From: Sesamum alatum
Lineage: Eukaryota; Streptophyta; Magnoliopsida; Lamiales; Pedaliaceae
Assembly: GCA_034509735.1 (NCBI GenBank)
Contig: JACGWO010000006.1
Location: 201,001-265,000 of the forward strand
Reading direction: 5' to 3'
DNA: 64,000 bases
Part shown: positions 1-15,588 of the stretch, piece after piece
Layout: every line of letters begins with the position of its first letter
Numbering within the stretch: the first letter of the stretch is position 1
Made by a program: the position numbers and the translations under genes
The notes under the pieces: generated by a model
What the model was told of the DNA's origin: nothing
The model's database searches: none
Seen by the model: only the letters and a program-made list of their open reading frames with translations

Positions 1-160
1 GAAATCTCACCGGAAATTAGGTTGGAGTGCAAATCGTCAAGGATGTTGTAGTTTAAGGGTGCAAATTGTCAAAAATACAATTTAAGAGTGCAAGATGGCA
101 ATGGAGAATAACTAGAGGGTGTAATATGCCAATTACCCTTGTACTCTAGTCCTAGTAGTC
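1..160. repeat. Edge of a dispersed repeat, cut by the window start
   Basis: This stretch repeats one short theme, a variant of 'gggtgcaaattgtcaa', about every 40-45 bases (near 30, 58, 90 and 118). It ends near 'ccaattaccc', which looks like the terminus of a small inverted-repeat element. The left end lies outside the window, so neither terminal repeats nor a target duplication can be shown. It lies about 290 bases upstream of the first gene. Confidence 0.35.
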
Positions 161-445
161 ATGAGTCAACTGATTATTAGGATGAGTAGAAAGCGTAAAA
201 ATATAAAAGAGAAGGTAAGGGGCCAGCATAGTTGTAACCTTGAAAACCCGAATAAAACAGGCTGTGATGCAGCTGTGAACATTACATCCCACCTCCTTTC
301 CTTTCGTTTTCTCGAATTTGAGATCTCACTCCTCCCCTGCCCTCTCCTCCTCTCCTCTTTTGCTTCCAATTTATTTTGATTATCACAAGCACGGAAGTTG
401 GATCCAGTTTCATACAATCATCCCTAACAAAAATCTGGTCGGAGA

Positions 446-922
446 ATGAGTTCCATGTTCCAGCTGCCGAGCAAGCAATCGCTTCCGCTTTCACAAGCCC
501 AAACCCAAGAGCGTGGGCGCCCTGGAATTCGCCGGAGGCTCTCCTCTCTCTCACTCAACCTCAAGATCCAGCCCTCCTCTTCCCCCGCCGCCGAATGGGC
601 ACTTCGCCGCTCCAAATCCATTTCCACCATGGGAGAGTACGCTGGCAGTTCCATCAGGAAGTGGTGGGTTTGGGGATGGGACTGGATCCTCTCTCGAAAG
701 CCCACCTTCGCCACAGATCTCGAGATGAATGAGGAAGAAACCGCGGTCCTCGGCACCCACAACAAGGGCAGCTGGCGCCACGTCTTTTACAAGGTCACCT
801 CTCAGCTCCGCCGCAAGCTGGGTGGCACCGACAATGTCGGTCTCCCCCAGACCTTCCGGTACGATTCCTTCAACTACTCCAAGAACTTCGACAACGGCAG
901 GCCGGCCTCGCTGATCCGTTGA
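446..922 (+). CDS. Small conserved plant protein of unknown function
   Basis: A single uninterrupted frame of 158 codons starts at the ATG at 446 and stops at TGA 920-922. I do not know its biochemical role. The N-terminal third is Ser/Arg-rich and low complexity (residues 1-65). The C-terminal part looks conserved: a Trp-rich patch near residues 70-85 (KWWVWGWDW), an acidic NEEET stretch, then WRHVFYKV and a tail with LPQTFRYDSFNYSKNFD. The tail resembles a plant-specific family of small proteins without named domains. GC content is much higher than in the flanks and codon use looks coding. The frame on the opposite strand is a shadow. By position it may match the unknown genes beside CPK5/CPK6 in Arabidopsis (At4g35320/At2g17300); that is an inference from memory, not an alignment. 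An alternative start is Met4. Confidence 0.75.
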   Translation: MSSMFQLPSKQSLPLSQAQTQERGRPGIRRRLSSLSLNLKIQPSSSPAAEWALRRSKSISTMGEYAGSSIRKWWVWGWDWILSRKPTFATDLEMNEEETAVLGTHNKGSWRHVFYKVTSQLRRKLGGTDNVGLPQTFRYDSFNYSKNFDNGRPASLIR

Positions 923-2693
923 GATATATATTCTCATCCATCCAATATTCGTCGCTCCCATAATATTCTTTTGTAATGCCAATCTCCCTTTTCGATTCGA
1001 TTCCTGGGTGTTGTTTCATTCGCGGTTCTGTAAATTGGAACTAGTTGCTAATATTTGGGGTCTTCATCAGGCAACGCATCACATGAATTAGGCGATCCAC
1101 CTTGGCTAATCGGCATGATCGAATTCTCATTTTGTGCGTGTGATTGTTATACGTACGTACCTTAGTATATGAATTGAATTTGTATGATACTCTTTAAATC
1201 AATGGTGATTATTTCATTATTATTTTCTTTTTGTAATTTGTCTTTGCTATTTGCGGGGGGGTCAAAACAAAACAGTATATGAGGATGAGAGTACTTGAGC
1301 AAGCAATGCACAATTATTACGTTATGTATTTTAATTTTTGATGGCGAGAGGAGATATCGCACTTGTTCGTTCTAGCTCTAGGGCCTAAGCCCAATTTGGT
1401 TCAGATATCATCAAGTATGTGAATTGTCAAGTACAGCCAAGTAGCCGGTCCACAAAGATTTATTTTATTTTGTTTAATTATTACAGTATAATTAATTTGT
1501 ATGGGGTTTGCCAGCTGGCCGGAGTAGAGTTTGGGTTTGTAGAGCACATGGCGTCCGGTGCATGCCGCCACACCCAAACACACACTAATTCATATATATA
1601 TATATATATTGCAACTATTTATTCTCTTTCTCAGTAATCTAATAAGTCTTCTGAGGAGGTAGTCTGTACTGTAGTGGTACAGCACAGGTACTCAAACGTG
1701 CATCCGTCGGTTTTTGTGTCGGTGCACGACATCTATTCATTTATGACTTTACGTGGGTTGGGAATTGAGGCAGCCAGCTATATACAACACAGTTTTTATA
1801 AAGTAAAATTTGATAAATTAATAACTATTCTAATTTTTTTTTTTTTTAATTTTGATTTGAGCTCAAGATTTAAACTAATAATTTCGATAAATTAGTTAAA
1901 ATAATTATAAATTAATAATTTTATAAAATAATAAATATAATTAGTGCAACTCAGTAAAATATGATTTTATTGTTCAACTTCTTAAAATTTAGATCTAATT
2001 ATATTTCATCTCTAACTTTTCTTACTGTATCCAAAAGTTCTAATGTCGCGTTCTTTTACTACAATTAGTCAGCACTGCATCTTTAATTAGTCAGCATTGT
2101 ATCTTATTGTATTTTTAATTGGTCATATTGTATATGAGTATCATTCAATTAATCAATGCAATAAATATGTTTTATTCATAAAAAATAATGTAGGTTCGTT
2201 GAATCGTAAAATATTTCTTTAAATTAATAAATTATTAATTGATCGATTAATAATAAAATTATGTAGTCCAATATTATTAATTTATAGAGGTTTTACTGTA
2301 CCAAAATTAGGGAGGTTAATCATTGGGATCCAAATTAATTAAGCAAGGTTAGGGTTGTCGGTGGATATGATTGTTCATATTGACAACGATAAATGAACTG
2401 TTAATTAGCTTCGAAGAAACTGAATTGTGGGAACCTCAAAAAAAAAAAAAAAAAAAAATCACATATATACACATAATATATATGTGTGGGTGCATGCATG
2501 ATGTTGAATTAGTATTAGCTTGCCCGCCCATACCCTAATGGGTAGTTCTGTCTTATTACTGGTCATATATATAATAATTAATAGTTTCGACATTGCCACA
2601 GCACCAATTCATATACATAAATAAATGGAAATGGTAGATCAATTAGAAAGCACATGGTTTTCATAATTGGCGTAGGAAGCTACTCCAATAATA
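923..2693. other. Intergenic, AT-rich
   Basis: The first 200-300 bases are probably the 3' UTR of the small gene. The rest is AT-rich with homopolymers (a long A run near 2438-2458) and a short (TA)n at about 1595-1610. No open frame here resembles a protein. Confidence 0.6.
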
Positions 2694-3185
2694 GAGTTAA
2701 ATGTTATTTTCGTTATTTATCTTTTATATTTTGGTGTTTTAGTTTTTTATCTTTTTAAAATAATAAAAAAAAATTATATTTTTTTAATTTTTCATAATTT
2801 TGATCCTTCCATCACGAGTTTGCAAACGTTGCTGATTTTTTTTAAAAAAATTTAGGGTTTTTATTCCCATTGATCAATTTAATGGACCAAAATTACGAAA
2901 AATTAAAAGTTACAAGATTTATATGCTATCCTAGAAAGATAAGGATTAAAATACCAAAATATAAAGATACAGGATGAAAATTTGATCCCATACTGGCAGG
3001 AATTGACCAATGGAAACAAAAACCTCAAATTAAAAAAACTTCCGATAATATTTTCAAACTCCAACAATAAAAACCTAAATCATGAAAAATTAAAAAATTA
3101 TAAAACTTATTTATTATTTTAAAAAGACAAAGAACTAAAATGTTAAAATACAAAAGACCATAACAAAAAAAATCCATTTAACCCC
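2694..3185. mobile_element. MITE, Mutator-like, copy 1 of a family seen twice here
   Basis: The two halves of this 492-bp stretch are long, imperfect inverted repeats. The left arm begins 'gagttaaatg' and the right arm ends 'catttaacccc'; both continue through 'tattttggtgttttag'-like sequence and its complement. The flanks are caataata (2686-2693) and taataata (3186-3193), an 8-bp target duplication with one mismatch, which fits Mutator-type insertion. A related element with the same internal landmarks ('aatttaatggaccaaaat', 'ttgaccaat') lies at 60332-60836. There is no coding capacity. Confidence 0.6.
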
Positions 3186-3211
3186 TAATAATAATATTAA
3201 AAGTACTACTA

Positions 3212-3733
3212 GGGCTTGTTTGGTTCGTGTGATTGGATTAGGCCTGATGGGATTGGGTGGGATGGGAAAATGAATGATAATTAATCTCATCTTACATTAT
3301 ATGTTGTTTGGTTTGATGTATTGTGTGTAGGATATCCAATGTGATAATATAATATGTTGTTTGGTTGAAAGAATTATAAAGTATGATTAAATGTAAAAAG
3401 ACTATTATGGGTATCCTCTTTTAAGTTATTTACAATTTTATATTATAACGTCTGAACGATTACAAAAAATAAAAGTACCTCTGAATTATTTATTGAAATA
3501 CAATTGGTTAAATTTAAATTAATTTGTGGAATATTTTATTTCTATATTTATATGAAGTAGAAGTTCAAAACACGCATTTAATTAAGTAATTAATTAAAAC
3601 TCAAATATTTTCAAAAATCCAAAAATAAGAAATAATATTTCTTTATTATATTTTATTATTTAATTATTAAAATTTGAAATATATTTTTTAATTATGCATC
3701 AAAAGTCTTTTTAATTTTTACATGTATTTAAAT

Positions 3734-3780
<47 letters not shown>

Positions 3781-3986
3781 GGGTAAATGAGGGAAAAAAA
3801 ATTAATACTGATTTATCATAATTTGTGGGATTGTGTATCCCACCTAATAGGTGGGATCCATTATCCCACAGATTCTGATAAATAAGACCGGGCTCGATAC
3901 TAATACCGGGCTCTAATAATACCAAACGTGTGATTAGGTATGATAAGTAATTTTATCATGCCTAATCACACGAACCAAACGGGGCC
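3212..3986. mobile_element. PIF/Harbinger-type (Tourist-like) MITE with CTA duplication
   Basis: The element is 775 bp. Its terminal inverted repeats begin GGGCTTGTTTGGTTCGTG on the left and, read from the other strand, GGCCCCGTTTGGTTCGTG on the right. They match over at least 23 positions with three mismatches near the tip. CTA occurs on both sides (3209-3211 and 3987-3989), the 3-bp duplication expected for PIF/Harbinger. Inside are repeated GGGATTGGGTGGGAT motifs, a (GA)n tract at about 3733-3777, and near the right end a separate hairpin whose arms (about 3928-3946 and 3952-3971) repeat the terminal GTGTGATTAGG motif. No transposase frame is present, so it is non-autonomous. The open frame across the GA tract is low complexity, not a gene. 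Confidence 0.8.
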
Positions 3987-3989
3987 CTA

Positions 3990-4178
3990 GAGAATAAGGA
4001 AGGACAGGACAGGTCATCAGCCTGACGGTGATGATATAATATGCAACAATATTAATTCTGTCCATACGTACCATTAATCTCCATTTCATCCCACATATAC
4101 ATAATATGATCTGAACGTGTCGTGTTGTCTTCACCACAAAACCCACCTTTGTGTCCCTTCACATTTTAGCGCTATACG

Positions 4179-4209
<31 letters not shown>

Positions 4210-4794
4210 CTGTAATTGTTTCATACTCATAATTAATAACTGTTTGTATAGTCGGCAAGAAATAGTGGTCCAGATATAGTCATAAAAATTTAAGGTACGT
4301 TGTTTGGGTTTGAGGTCATGTGTGAAGCTTTCTGTCAACCACATGTATATAATTGGTAATAATGTTATTATGGGGTGATAATTGCATTGATAACCCCCCT
4401 CCCCCTCCAAGTGCTCTTCTCATTACGACTTGTCTTTCTAACCTTTTCAGCTCATTAGGAAAAAAAATATTGTCATTAAATTGTCAAGAAGAATAGTGTG
4501 CTGAGAGCAAATCCAAAGTTGTAAAAACCTTAATGTGTTAAGTTGGCGAAAATGGACACTTCAAAATGTTTCTTCTAATATGATACAAAATTAGAAGAGT
4601 TTATTAAAATTTTACTAAGTTTGAAAATCCTAACAACCTACTTCGTAATCTCTTTAATCCTTTAAAAAACTTACTATATCACATGCCATAATTTGTAAAT
4701 TTTCAAACATCTTACGGATGTTTAAAAAGTTTATAAATTTACCTAAACACTCTTAATTTTGACTAATCTTTTGTTGTTAATTAACTTAATAGCA
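3990..4794. other. Intergenic, AT-rich
   Basis: No gene or recognisable element was found. There is a (TA)n/(TG)n microsatellite at about 4180-4210. The short frames here have biased, low-complexity composition. Confidence 0.5.
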
Positions 4795-6680
4795 AGGACT
4801 TTAGTTTATGGCCCTCAAATATTTTTTTTCTCATGTCCAAGGCTAAAGAGACGGCCTCCTACCAAACAATTCGGTCGGCCTGACCTTACTGGTCTATGAG
4901 CAAGATATCAAACCCATAGCCCATTTATTTTTCTAATCTGAAAGTCCCAGAAACAAGCTCAATCCAGCAGGATGACATGTCACATGCATTTTTGACATCA
5001 TAAGACACATCATATCAAAATATCTCCAACAAACTCCTCCTAGATTGGTGTCAGTCAATTGGTAGCACTGTGTAAAACGGAACCTGCATAAATCAGGTTG
5101 CCTGACCAAACTTGTTCAAATGGTCATAACTTCTTCAAATAAGTCCAAATCCCAATCCATATTTTTTTGATTAGTTAGCTAACCCACGCAACTTTCTAAC
5201 AGTGCATCATAAACTGCAATCACTTCTGGTATTCACTCTCCATCAGCCTATAAATAAAGGTCATTACGCAGCCATAATGGTAACAAGTATCTAATAGGAT
5301 ATGTTTTACCTCATATGCATGCTTAATTTGAGTGTTTAAAAAAAAAAAAAAATCATTGCATAGACAATTGAATTATGCACCTCTTCAATGAAGGATCGAG
5401 ATTGACCCGTTGCAAAAAAAAGAGAGTCAAAAAGCCCAGTTGAAGTTGGACAACGAATAAGGAAAGGTGAACACAAAACATACTTGAGCAGTCATTAGGG
5501 CATGATCACGCTTTATCCAATATGCGAGTCTGTGCGAGAAAAAAAAAATTGAAAAGTTTATGGTCGAGATTCCTTTTCTTATTGCTGGAGAAAAACATGA
5601 AAGGAAGAAAATATTGGGCAAGCTGGAGATTTAAAGAGGAAAAATACCGAGAAAAGAGGTATTCATTGTTTGAGGAGCTTAGAGCAAGGAATTGAAAGCG
5701 TCAGCTTAGACGATTAGTTTTTCTTTTTCTTTTTCTAGTTTATATTTTCATTTAGTACTTCTTGTTTTGCTACGAACATATTGTGTAGCTAAATTCTCTG
5801 TTCTGATTTGAGGAAAACGTTGAACCCAATTGTTATGTTTCGAGGTTTTGATTTTATCTGATTTCGTCAAGTATTTTTCTTGATTTACTGTTTATGGAAT
5901 AATTATTATAAATAGATTTAACAATTCCATTCAATGTTAATTGTTCTATTGCTATCCATGGATTTAGTGATCCGTAATTGTTATTAATGATTGGTATGAG
6001 TACTAAGCAAATTGATTATGTGTTTTCATGATTTGTTTGTAGGATGAAAAAATTAGGTTAGATAATTGCAGTTATTTCAATTGTCTGATCTAGGTTCAAC
6101 GGTTTTCACTAATGCAAATGCCATTATTGTATTGATATGGAACGCTATCGTACCCAAGTTTGGATTTAGATGCTTGAGTCAAATCCATTACAATAAGAAA
6201 ACGGGAATTTATTATGGCTATTCTAGTAGATTCCAAATTTGAATGCTTGGTTGTGAAATTAATCATTAGTGACTTATGATAGACATAGCGATTGGGTGGT
6301 ACGCTCCCTTGAATTGGAATTTCTCTCTATTGGTCTCTTCTTAGTTATTTACTTTGTTTTCTATTTAATTCGTATTAATTAGTAGTTAATTCTCATTCCA
6401 CAACCAACCCTTTCGATTACCACAACTAGATTGAGAAATAAATTCATAGTTCCCTAGGGATTCGACCTGGTTTCACGAATGCTACAGTTTTAGAATCAAT
6501 ATTTAATTATATTTGACAGCCTCGACAACTAGTCAGTATCCTATACTATCACACTCATTTCTCTCTTGGTTTTCAACTATCTTTTAACATACTCTTGCAC
6601 CCTACACGATTTGATCACTTTGTCATCATACTTTATTACTCCAATTCCATTATCACACTATTATTCTCACGATTGTATTT
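4795..6680 (+). repeat. LTR-like repeat, copy 1, interrupted by an insertion
   Basis: The segments 4795-5291 and 6535-about 6680 together align, in the same orientation, with 7455-about 8140. Shared landmarks in order are 'ctcaaatatttt', 'gacatcat.agacacatcata', 'gtaaaacggaacc', 'gtcataactt.ttcaa', 'gttagctaac', a TATA-like 'cctataaat' (near 5249), and 'cacactcatttctctct' with 'ttttcaactatctttt' (6548-6590). The order, direct orientation and internal TATA motif suggest two decayed LTRs of one old retroelement. Divergence is high and the exact ends cannot be fixed. Confidence 0.5.
5292..6534. mobile_element. Insertion (retroelement fragment?) inside the LTR-like repeat
   Basis: This 1243-bp block has no counterpart in the second repeat copy and is bounded on each side by AGTATC (5286-5291 and 6535-6540), which looks like a target duplication. 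Near its right end is 'gggattcgacctgg', a sequence type often seen upstream of the 3' LTR in plant gypsy elements. No terminal inverted repeats and no coding frame were recognised. Family assignment is uncertain. Confidence 0.45.
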
Positions 6681-7454
6681 ATATGAGCAAAATGTTGCTT
6701 GTGTGGATTTGTCCAATTTGAGGTCTTTTGGCCTAACTTTCACAAGTTCTGGAAAGGGGCCTGCAAAAAATACGTTAGCACTCTAACGCTCAAGTAAGTA
6801 AACAATGGTGAAAAATAAGAACTAAACTACAAAAGCATAATTCAATGCGAGAGTTCTTCAAATAATAGTTTTTTCTGCGTATGAGTGGTCAAGAAAACAT
6901 TACCCTTTGCTGGGGGAAGATGGTCCATTTTCATTGCCCTCGCCCCTTGCTAGTTGAGAGAGTTTGGTCCCCTTGGGACTCGGAAAGGCAGTTACTAGGG
7001 GATAAGCCCCAACCATCCGAGGGAGGAGTCCTCCAAGTTGGATTTGCGACCGTTGGGGACTTATCCTTCAATCCAATAGAACTCCTTCTTAAGATGAAAT
7101 CTTTTGGATTTCTAGGGGATAGTTGGTATAGGTCTAACATCCTCCTAGATCCTTGGGTATGCTCCGTGGTAGGGATAGAGTCATTTTCTCGAGTTGTGCC
7201 TAGGGTTGGGCCACATGTGAGCAAGAATCTTCAGGTGTTGATATGACTGCCACGCCAACATTCTTCCTGGGCCTCCTTGATCTTTCTCACCTAATGGACT
7301 CCTCCTAAGGTTTTTTCCGTTCTGGGGCTAAGGTTTTTTTTGTCTTGGGTTGCTTACAGGCTTGGATCCCTCTTGGGATCTCTCAGGTTGGGTTATATCT
7401 TAGGTCCTGCGTATTTTGGGGTATAATTTATATTTTTCAATCTGTTATAGTTTT
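6681..7454. other. Spacer between the two LTR-like copies, with an unrecognised ORF
   Basis: If the flanking repeats are LTRs, this is what remains of the internal region. It contains a 121-codon frame at 6881-7246 (+), G/P/L-rich and without any motif that I recognise. An overlapping frame runs on the other strand. Base composition is richer in GC than the flanks, consistent with a decayed coding piece, but no retroelement domain can be assigned. Confidence 0.35.
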
Positions 7455-8140
7455 TTAAGAATTATACTTGATACCGCCTCAAATATTTTCTCACAAGCCT
7501 AAAGCTAAGGAGGTAGGCCCCCACCAAGCAACCCAGTAGGTCTAACCCTGTTGGCCAATGAATAAGGTATCAAATCGATAACCTGTTTATTTTCTACTAA
7601 CTTGGCAGACCTAAAAATGAGCCAAATCCAGCAAAATGACTTAGCGTACAGCTGGGACGACACCTCACATGTATTTATGACATCATTAGACACATCATAC
7701 CAAAAAATCAACAACAATCTCCTCCGGGATCATACCGAATGACCTGGTCGCAGCAGGTAAAACGGAACCCACCGAAACCAAGCTCACTTGCAAGACTCAT
7801 TAACAGTCATAACTTATTCAAGATAAGTCCAAATCGCATTTCATTATTTTTTTTATCAGTTAGCTAACTCACATAACTTTCTAGCGGTGTATCACAAGCT
7901 GCAACTATTTCGAGATTCATTCTCTAGCGGCCTATAAATTGAGGCTCTTGTACAATCATTTGGGGAACAAGTATCCTACGCTCTCACACTCATTTCTCTC
8001 TCGATTTTCAACTATCTTTCAACATATTTTTTCACTCCACAATTTTTATCACTTTATCATCACATTATATAACCTCAATTCAATTACAACACCATTATAT
8101 ATTAAGTGTGAGAGAATTAGAATAATTAATTTTGGTTGCA
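7455..8140 (+). repeat. LTR-like repeat, copy 2
   Basis: This is the uninterrupted partner of the copy at 4795-6680, with the same ordered landmarks. They include the TATA-like 'cctataaattgagg' at about 7931 and the downstream CT-rich 'cacactcatttctctctcg'. It ends roughly 340 bases before the next gene, so it may contribute to that gene's upstream region. Confidence 0.5.
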
Positions 8141-8483
8141 AAATGTGTATTTACTTAAATACCCTTAATTCACTTATTTTTACAAGATGACCATTTATTT
8201 TTAGAATATTTTAGTAAGTTATTTATTCTATCTTCTTTCTCTTCATTTAATTAACTTTTTTCAATATTTATGCACATGCAATAAGTGTAGCATACACACC
8301 CGTAATATAGGCGGCCAGTTCCTTGTCCTAGTATAGATAATTTAATCTCATGAAAGTTGGTATATTGCCCACTAGCTTGCAACTGTCCACCACCACCACT
8401 CATTTTTGTTGTGGGAAGCAGCAGCCAGCCATTGTGACTTGTGAGCGTGAGCATAGCAGAGTACTAGACAAGCCCAAAAAGAT

Positions 8484-10333
8484 ATGGCCGCCTTCAGCAA
8501 TACCTCCATCCTCTCTCCCTCGCCCTCCCAGCAGCAGCGCCACCTCCCTACTTTGCCTCTCCGCCCTTCTTTCCACTCCTCAATCCTTCTCAACACTCTT
8601 TCTACCCTCCGCTCCCCTCTCAATAATAAGCAGCACAATTGTTTTGACACTAGGGCAGCTGCTACTCCCCTTTTCGCCGATCCGGACGTACATGATTTTG
8701 CTTCAACATCTTTTACCACCAGTAATTTCATCAAATTTCTTCTTAATTCTTTAACACTCCTAGAATCTTGTTCCGGCTAAATTCTCTCCTTGATTTACTG
8801 CCCATTAATGGATCGATTTATGATTATTAGTATTATTGTTCATACGTATTTGTTTTCATTTCATTAATGAAGGCTGGGCAGAATTTGCTGAAAACGTGTC
8901 CGGTGAATGGGACGGATTTGGAGCCGATTTCACGGTGCAGGGGAAGCCCATCGAACTACCGGAATCGGTGGTCCCCGAGGCTTACAGGGAATGGGAGGTC
9001 AAGGTCTTCGACTGGCAAACCCAGTGCCCCACTCTCGCTCAATCCCATAACAACGGCCCCTCTCTCATGTACAAGACCATTAAGCTCCTACCCACCGTCG
9101 GGTGCGAAGCTGATGCCGCCACCAGGTATAGCATTCACGAGAGAAATATTACTGCAGCACATCAATCTGCCTTTGCATATCAATCTACCGGATGTTATGT
9201 CGCATTATGGCCCGTGGTTAACCAGATTGATAGTGCAAATAAATCAATGGAGTTAGAGCACTGCTTGATTGATCCTACTGACAAAGAGTCGCGGGTTAGG
9301 ATAATTCAGGTCCTTGAGTTACAAGAATCTGAGTTGAAATTGAAGAGTATTAGAGTCTTTGTTGAACAATGGTACGGTCCCTTCAGGAATGGGGATCAGC
9401 TGGGCGGATGTGCCATACGTGATTCCGCATTTGCTGCCACTCAACCCCTGAAAGCATCACAAGTTTCCGGTGTTTGGCAAGGTCTCACTGCTGTTGCCGG
9501 CAGCTTTAATACTCGTCAAAATGTATGTGGTATTCTTCTTAGTAATATCTACTAATCCTCCATTATTTCCATCCTACATATAGTATTTGATGATTATAAT
9601 GGAATTGTTTTCTGTTGGGCAAAAGATGATCCAACAACTTGGGGATGAATGTGTACGCAAGTCAATCAGAGATGAGGCTGATCTCATATTGCTCCCGAAA
9701 CAACTTTGGTGTTCACTGAAGAAAATGGAGGATAAGGAAACTTGCTGTGAAGTCGGATGGTTGTTGGGTGAGGGACGAGCCGTCACTTCAAAATGCACCT
9801 TTTCTAGCACCGCAGAGCTGAAGGTAATATTGTTCCCTTTCGCGGGTGATGAACATATTGGCACAAACAGCAATTGTCTTCTCCGATATACTAGTTAGTT
9901 TATGAAGATATTAGCATTACAGGCTAGTTCATGTCACACTAGGCACCAAACTTGGAGGTGTGGTATCTACATTGCGCGATGCTGCTTAATCAAGGAAAAA
10001 GAAGTATATATTATGGGTCCTTCTTTGGTTAAAACTATGAATCATCAATGCATTCATCTGTTAAATTGTTTTCATGAAAGATGTGTGGAAAAACAAAATC
10101 AATATATTCCGTTAGGATACTGAAATTGGTAACCTTGTCTTGTGTCCTTATCAAATTGAAAAATTCCTCAACACCCCGCCCACAGGCCACAACCAAACAC
10201 TAATAGAGGTGTGATAACAATTTCAATAAGACTTCTCTCCATAACTCTTCGGCTATTTACTTATTTGCTGACATGTTATGCAATTCCCTTGCAGGAGATT
10301 GCCATAGCAAGTGAAACTGCAACTTCAGTGTAG
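8484..10333 (+). CDS. Chloroplast-targeted 'seed maturation-like' protein, 4 exons
   Basis: My exon model is 8484-8721, 8873-9522, 9626-9823 and 10295-10333. All introns are GT-AG, the phases agree, and the protein has 374 residues. Residues 1-60 are rich in Ser, Pro, Leu and basic residues with almost no acidic ones, a likely chloroplast transit peptide. Exon 2 carries the conserved core (WAEFAENVSGEWDGFGADF, then PESVVPEAYREWEVKVFDWQ and CPTLA). Exon 3 carries LLPKQLWCSLKKMEDKETCC and GWLLGEGRA. The last exon encodes only 12 residues (EIAIASETATSV). This matches my memory of plant plastid proteins annotated 'seed maturation-like' (for example At5g14970), about 355 residues long; no catalytic function is known to me. 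Less certain points are the exon 1 donor at 8722 and the exon 3 acceptor at 9624-9625, chosen for phase. Confidence 0.75.
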
Positions 10334-12019
10334 TACCCTTTCCCGATGTGCAAGGTGTGATGCAGTTCTCTCATCTAAATCACTTGAAAGAAGTTTTAGG
10401 GAATAATTTGTGCCAGGATAGTCTGGCAAAATGTATAACATATGCTTTTACGCTGGTCTCTAACTGTACATGATATACGATCCAGTGCAATGTAATGTCT
10501 CATAAAGCATTGATCCAACAAATACTTTTAGCAGAGTTGACATGCTTAACTTCATCTCATCCAGCAAAGGATCTCAAGCCCCTAGGTATGATTTTTCGGA
10601 TGCCCAGCACAAGGAAAAAGATGAACAACTGAAGACAAAAGTTAACAGCATTGCATGCTGCGTGTATTATCTTAACTCAAGATTAACTATCTTCATACAA
10701 CTGACAAGAAAGAAAAACAGAAAAAGGCTAGAACTAATATAGGAAGATATCTGAATGTTCTTTTCCTTGAATTAATAAGCATGAGGGCTGGAAGAAGAAT
10801 AACAAATAAACATTGCAAGATAGTGTACTAGTATTACGGCTGCAACTATTCATTCTCCAAGGTCAAAGAATTACAACATTCTTAGTACATCATCAAAATG
10901 TTTACAATGACCTCTTGGGTTGCAGCAACACAATTCCAGTAACTTAATACTGTTCTCTGTTCTGAATCGCCAGGTTAGTGGGGAAGCAAATCTCAACTTT
11001 AGAAAGCATCTGAACATTTGACCCAACATACTATTTGCAGAATCTCCTCTACCATCTTTCCTGCACACAGCGCAAGTCATCTACATTTAAGAGGACCATG
11101 CCCATGAAAAGAATGATAATATTTATTCTCTCTGGCTGATTGATTAATATTGAACTGGATGTGGTTGGCGCAACTAGTTTTGTTCTAGTTATCCTTCCAT
11201 CTCGCGCAGTGTCAGAATGAGACACAACAATCATCATTCAAATCATAGTGATTCTGATTTTAGATGCAAAAGTATATGAACTCTGGTTGCATATACTCAT
11301 TGACAAAATATGTGCACGTGGAAACTATCATGAATGATGCTCTTACAAGTGAATATATGCATACTATCACATTCTTACTTGCTGCGTACCTAAAACTAAA
11401 TGAAGTATAAGCATAAGGAAAAATATTAACATATGAGGCAATGTTCTAACTTAATCGCGCATCTACAAAAACAGGAATCATGTCAGGGGCCAACAATAAT
11501 ACCGATATTTAAGGGAGTTCCCATACAACCCACAGGATATCATGGTTACCAGAGTATTTCCAAACCCACAAAAAGTAGAGGAGTCTTCTAGCAGTAAACT
11601 GAAGCAAACGTAGAAAAGAACCTTTTCCTTATATACAACAATCTCAAACTGGTAACATGTTCTTCATTTCCCCTCGACATAAATCCAAAAGAATGCAAGT
11701 CAAACAAATCATAAACTATGAATTAGAAGTATTTTTCCATCATGAAGTTCTGACTTTATAGTTGCAGGATAAATCTCAGCTTACATGAAACAACCTCAAA
11801 GGGTCAAGACTCTATTCTATTCCTTTGATATGAACCATAGGGATGTATGTCAAAAGTTGAAATACTGAACAATCAGACAGGTCTTCGAATATTTAGCAAA
11901 ATGCTCCACAATATTCTCATATGCATCCTCAATATTTGCACAGTCTATGAAGGATATGAAAGCAGTTATCATAAAACTAGAAAACTGGCTAACTACCTGT
12001 CGCGTTTGAAATTGAAAAT
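10334..12019. other. Intergenic between convergent genes
   Basis: This is the 3' side of both the seed maturation-like gene and the CPK gene, so UTRs of both are expected. A 62-codon frame and a 69-codon frame on the minus strand (11049-11237 and 10871-11080) show no recognisable domain and may belong to a long or spliced 3' UTR. No repeats with clear ends were seen. Confidence 0.5.

Positions 12020-15588
<3,569 letters not shown>

Noticed and set aside
166..982. Overlapping minus-strand ORFs around the first gene
   Set aside because: They are antisense shadows of a well-formed plus-strand coding sequence.
3728..3925. 65-codon minus-strand ORF
   Set aside because: It is produced by the (GA)n tract in the MITE and codes for Ser/Leu repeats only.
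9902..10123. 73-codon ORF between exons of the seed maturation-like gene
   Set aside because: It lies within intron 3, is not conserved in appearance, and the GT-AG exon model with matching phase passes over it.
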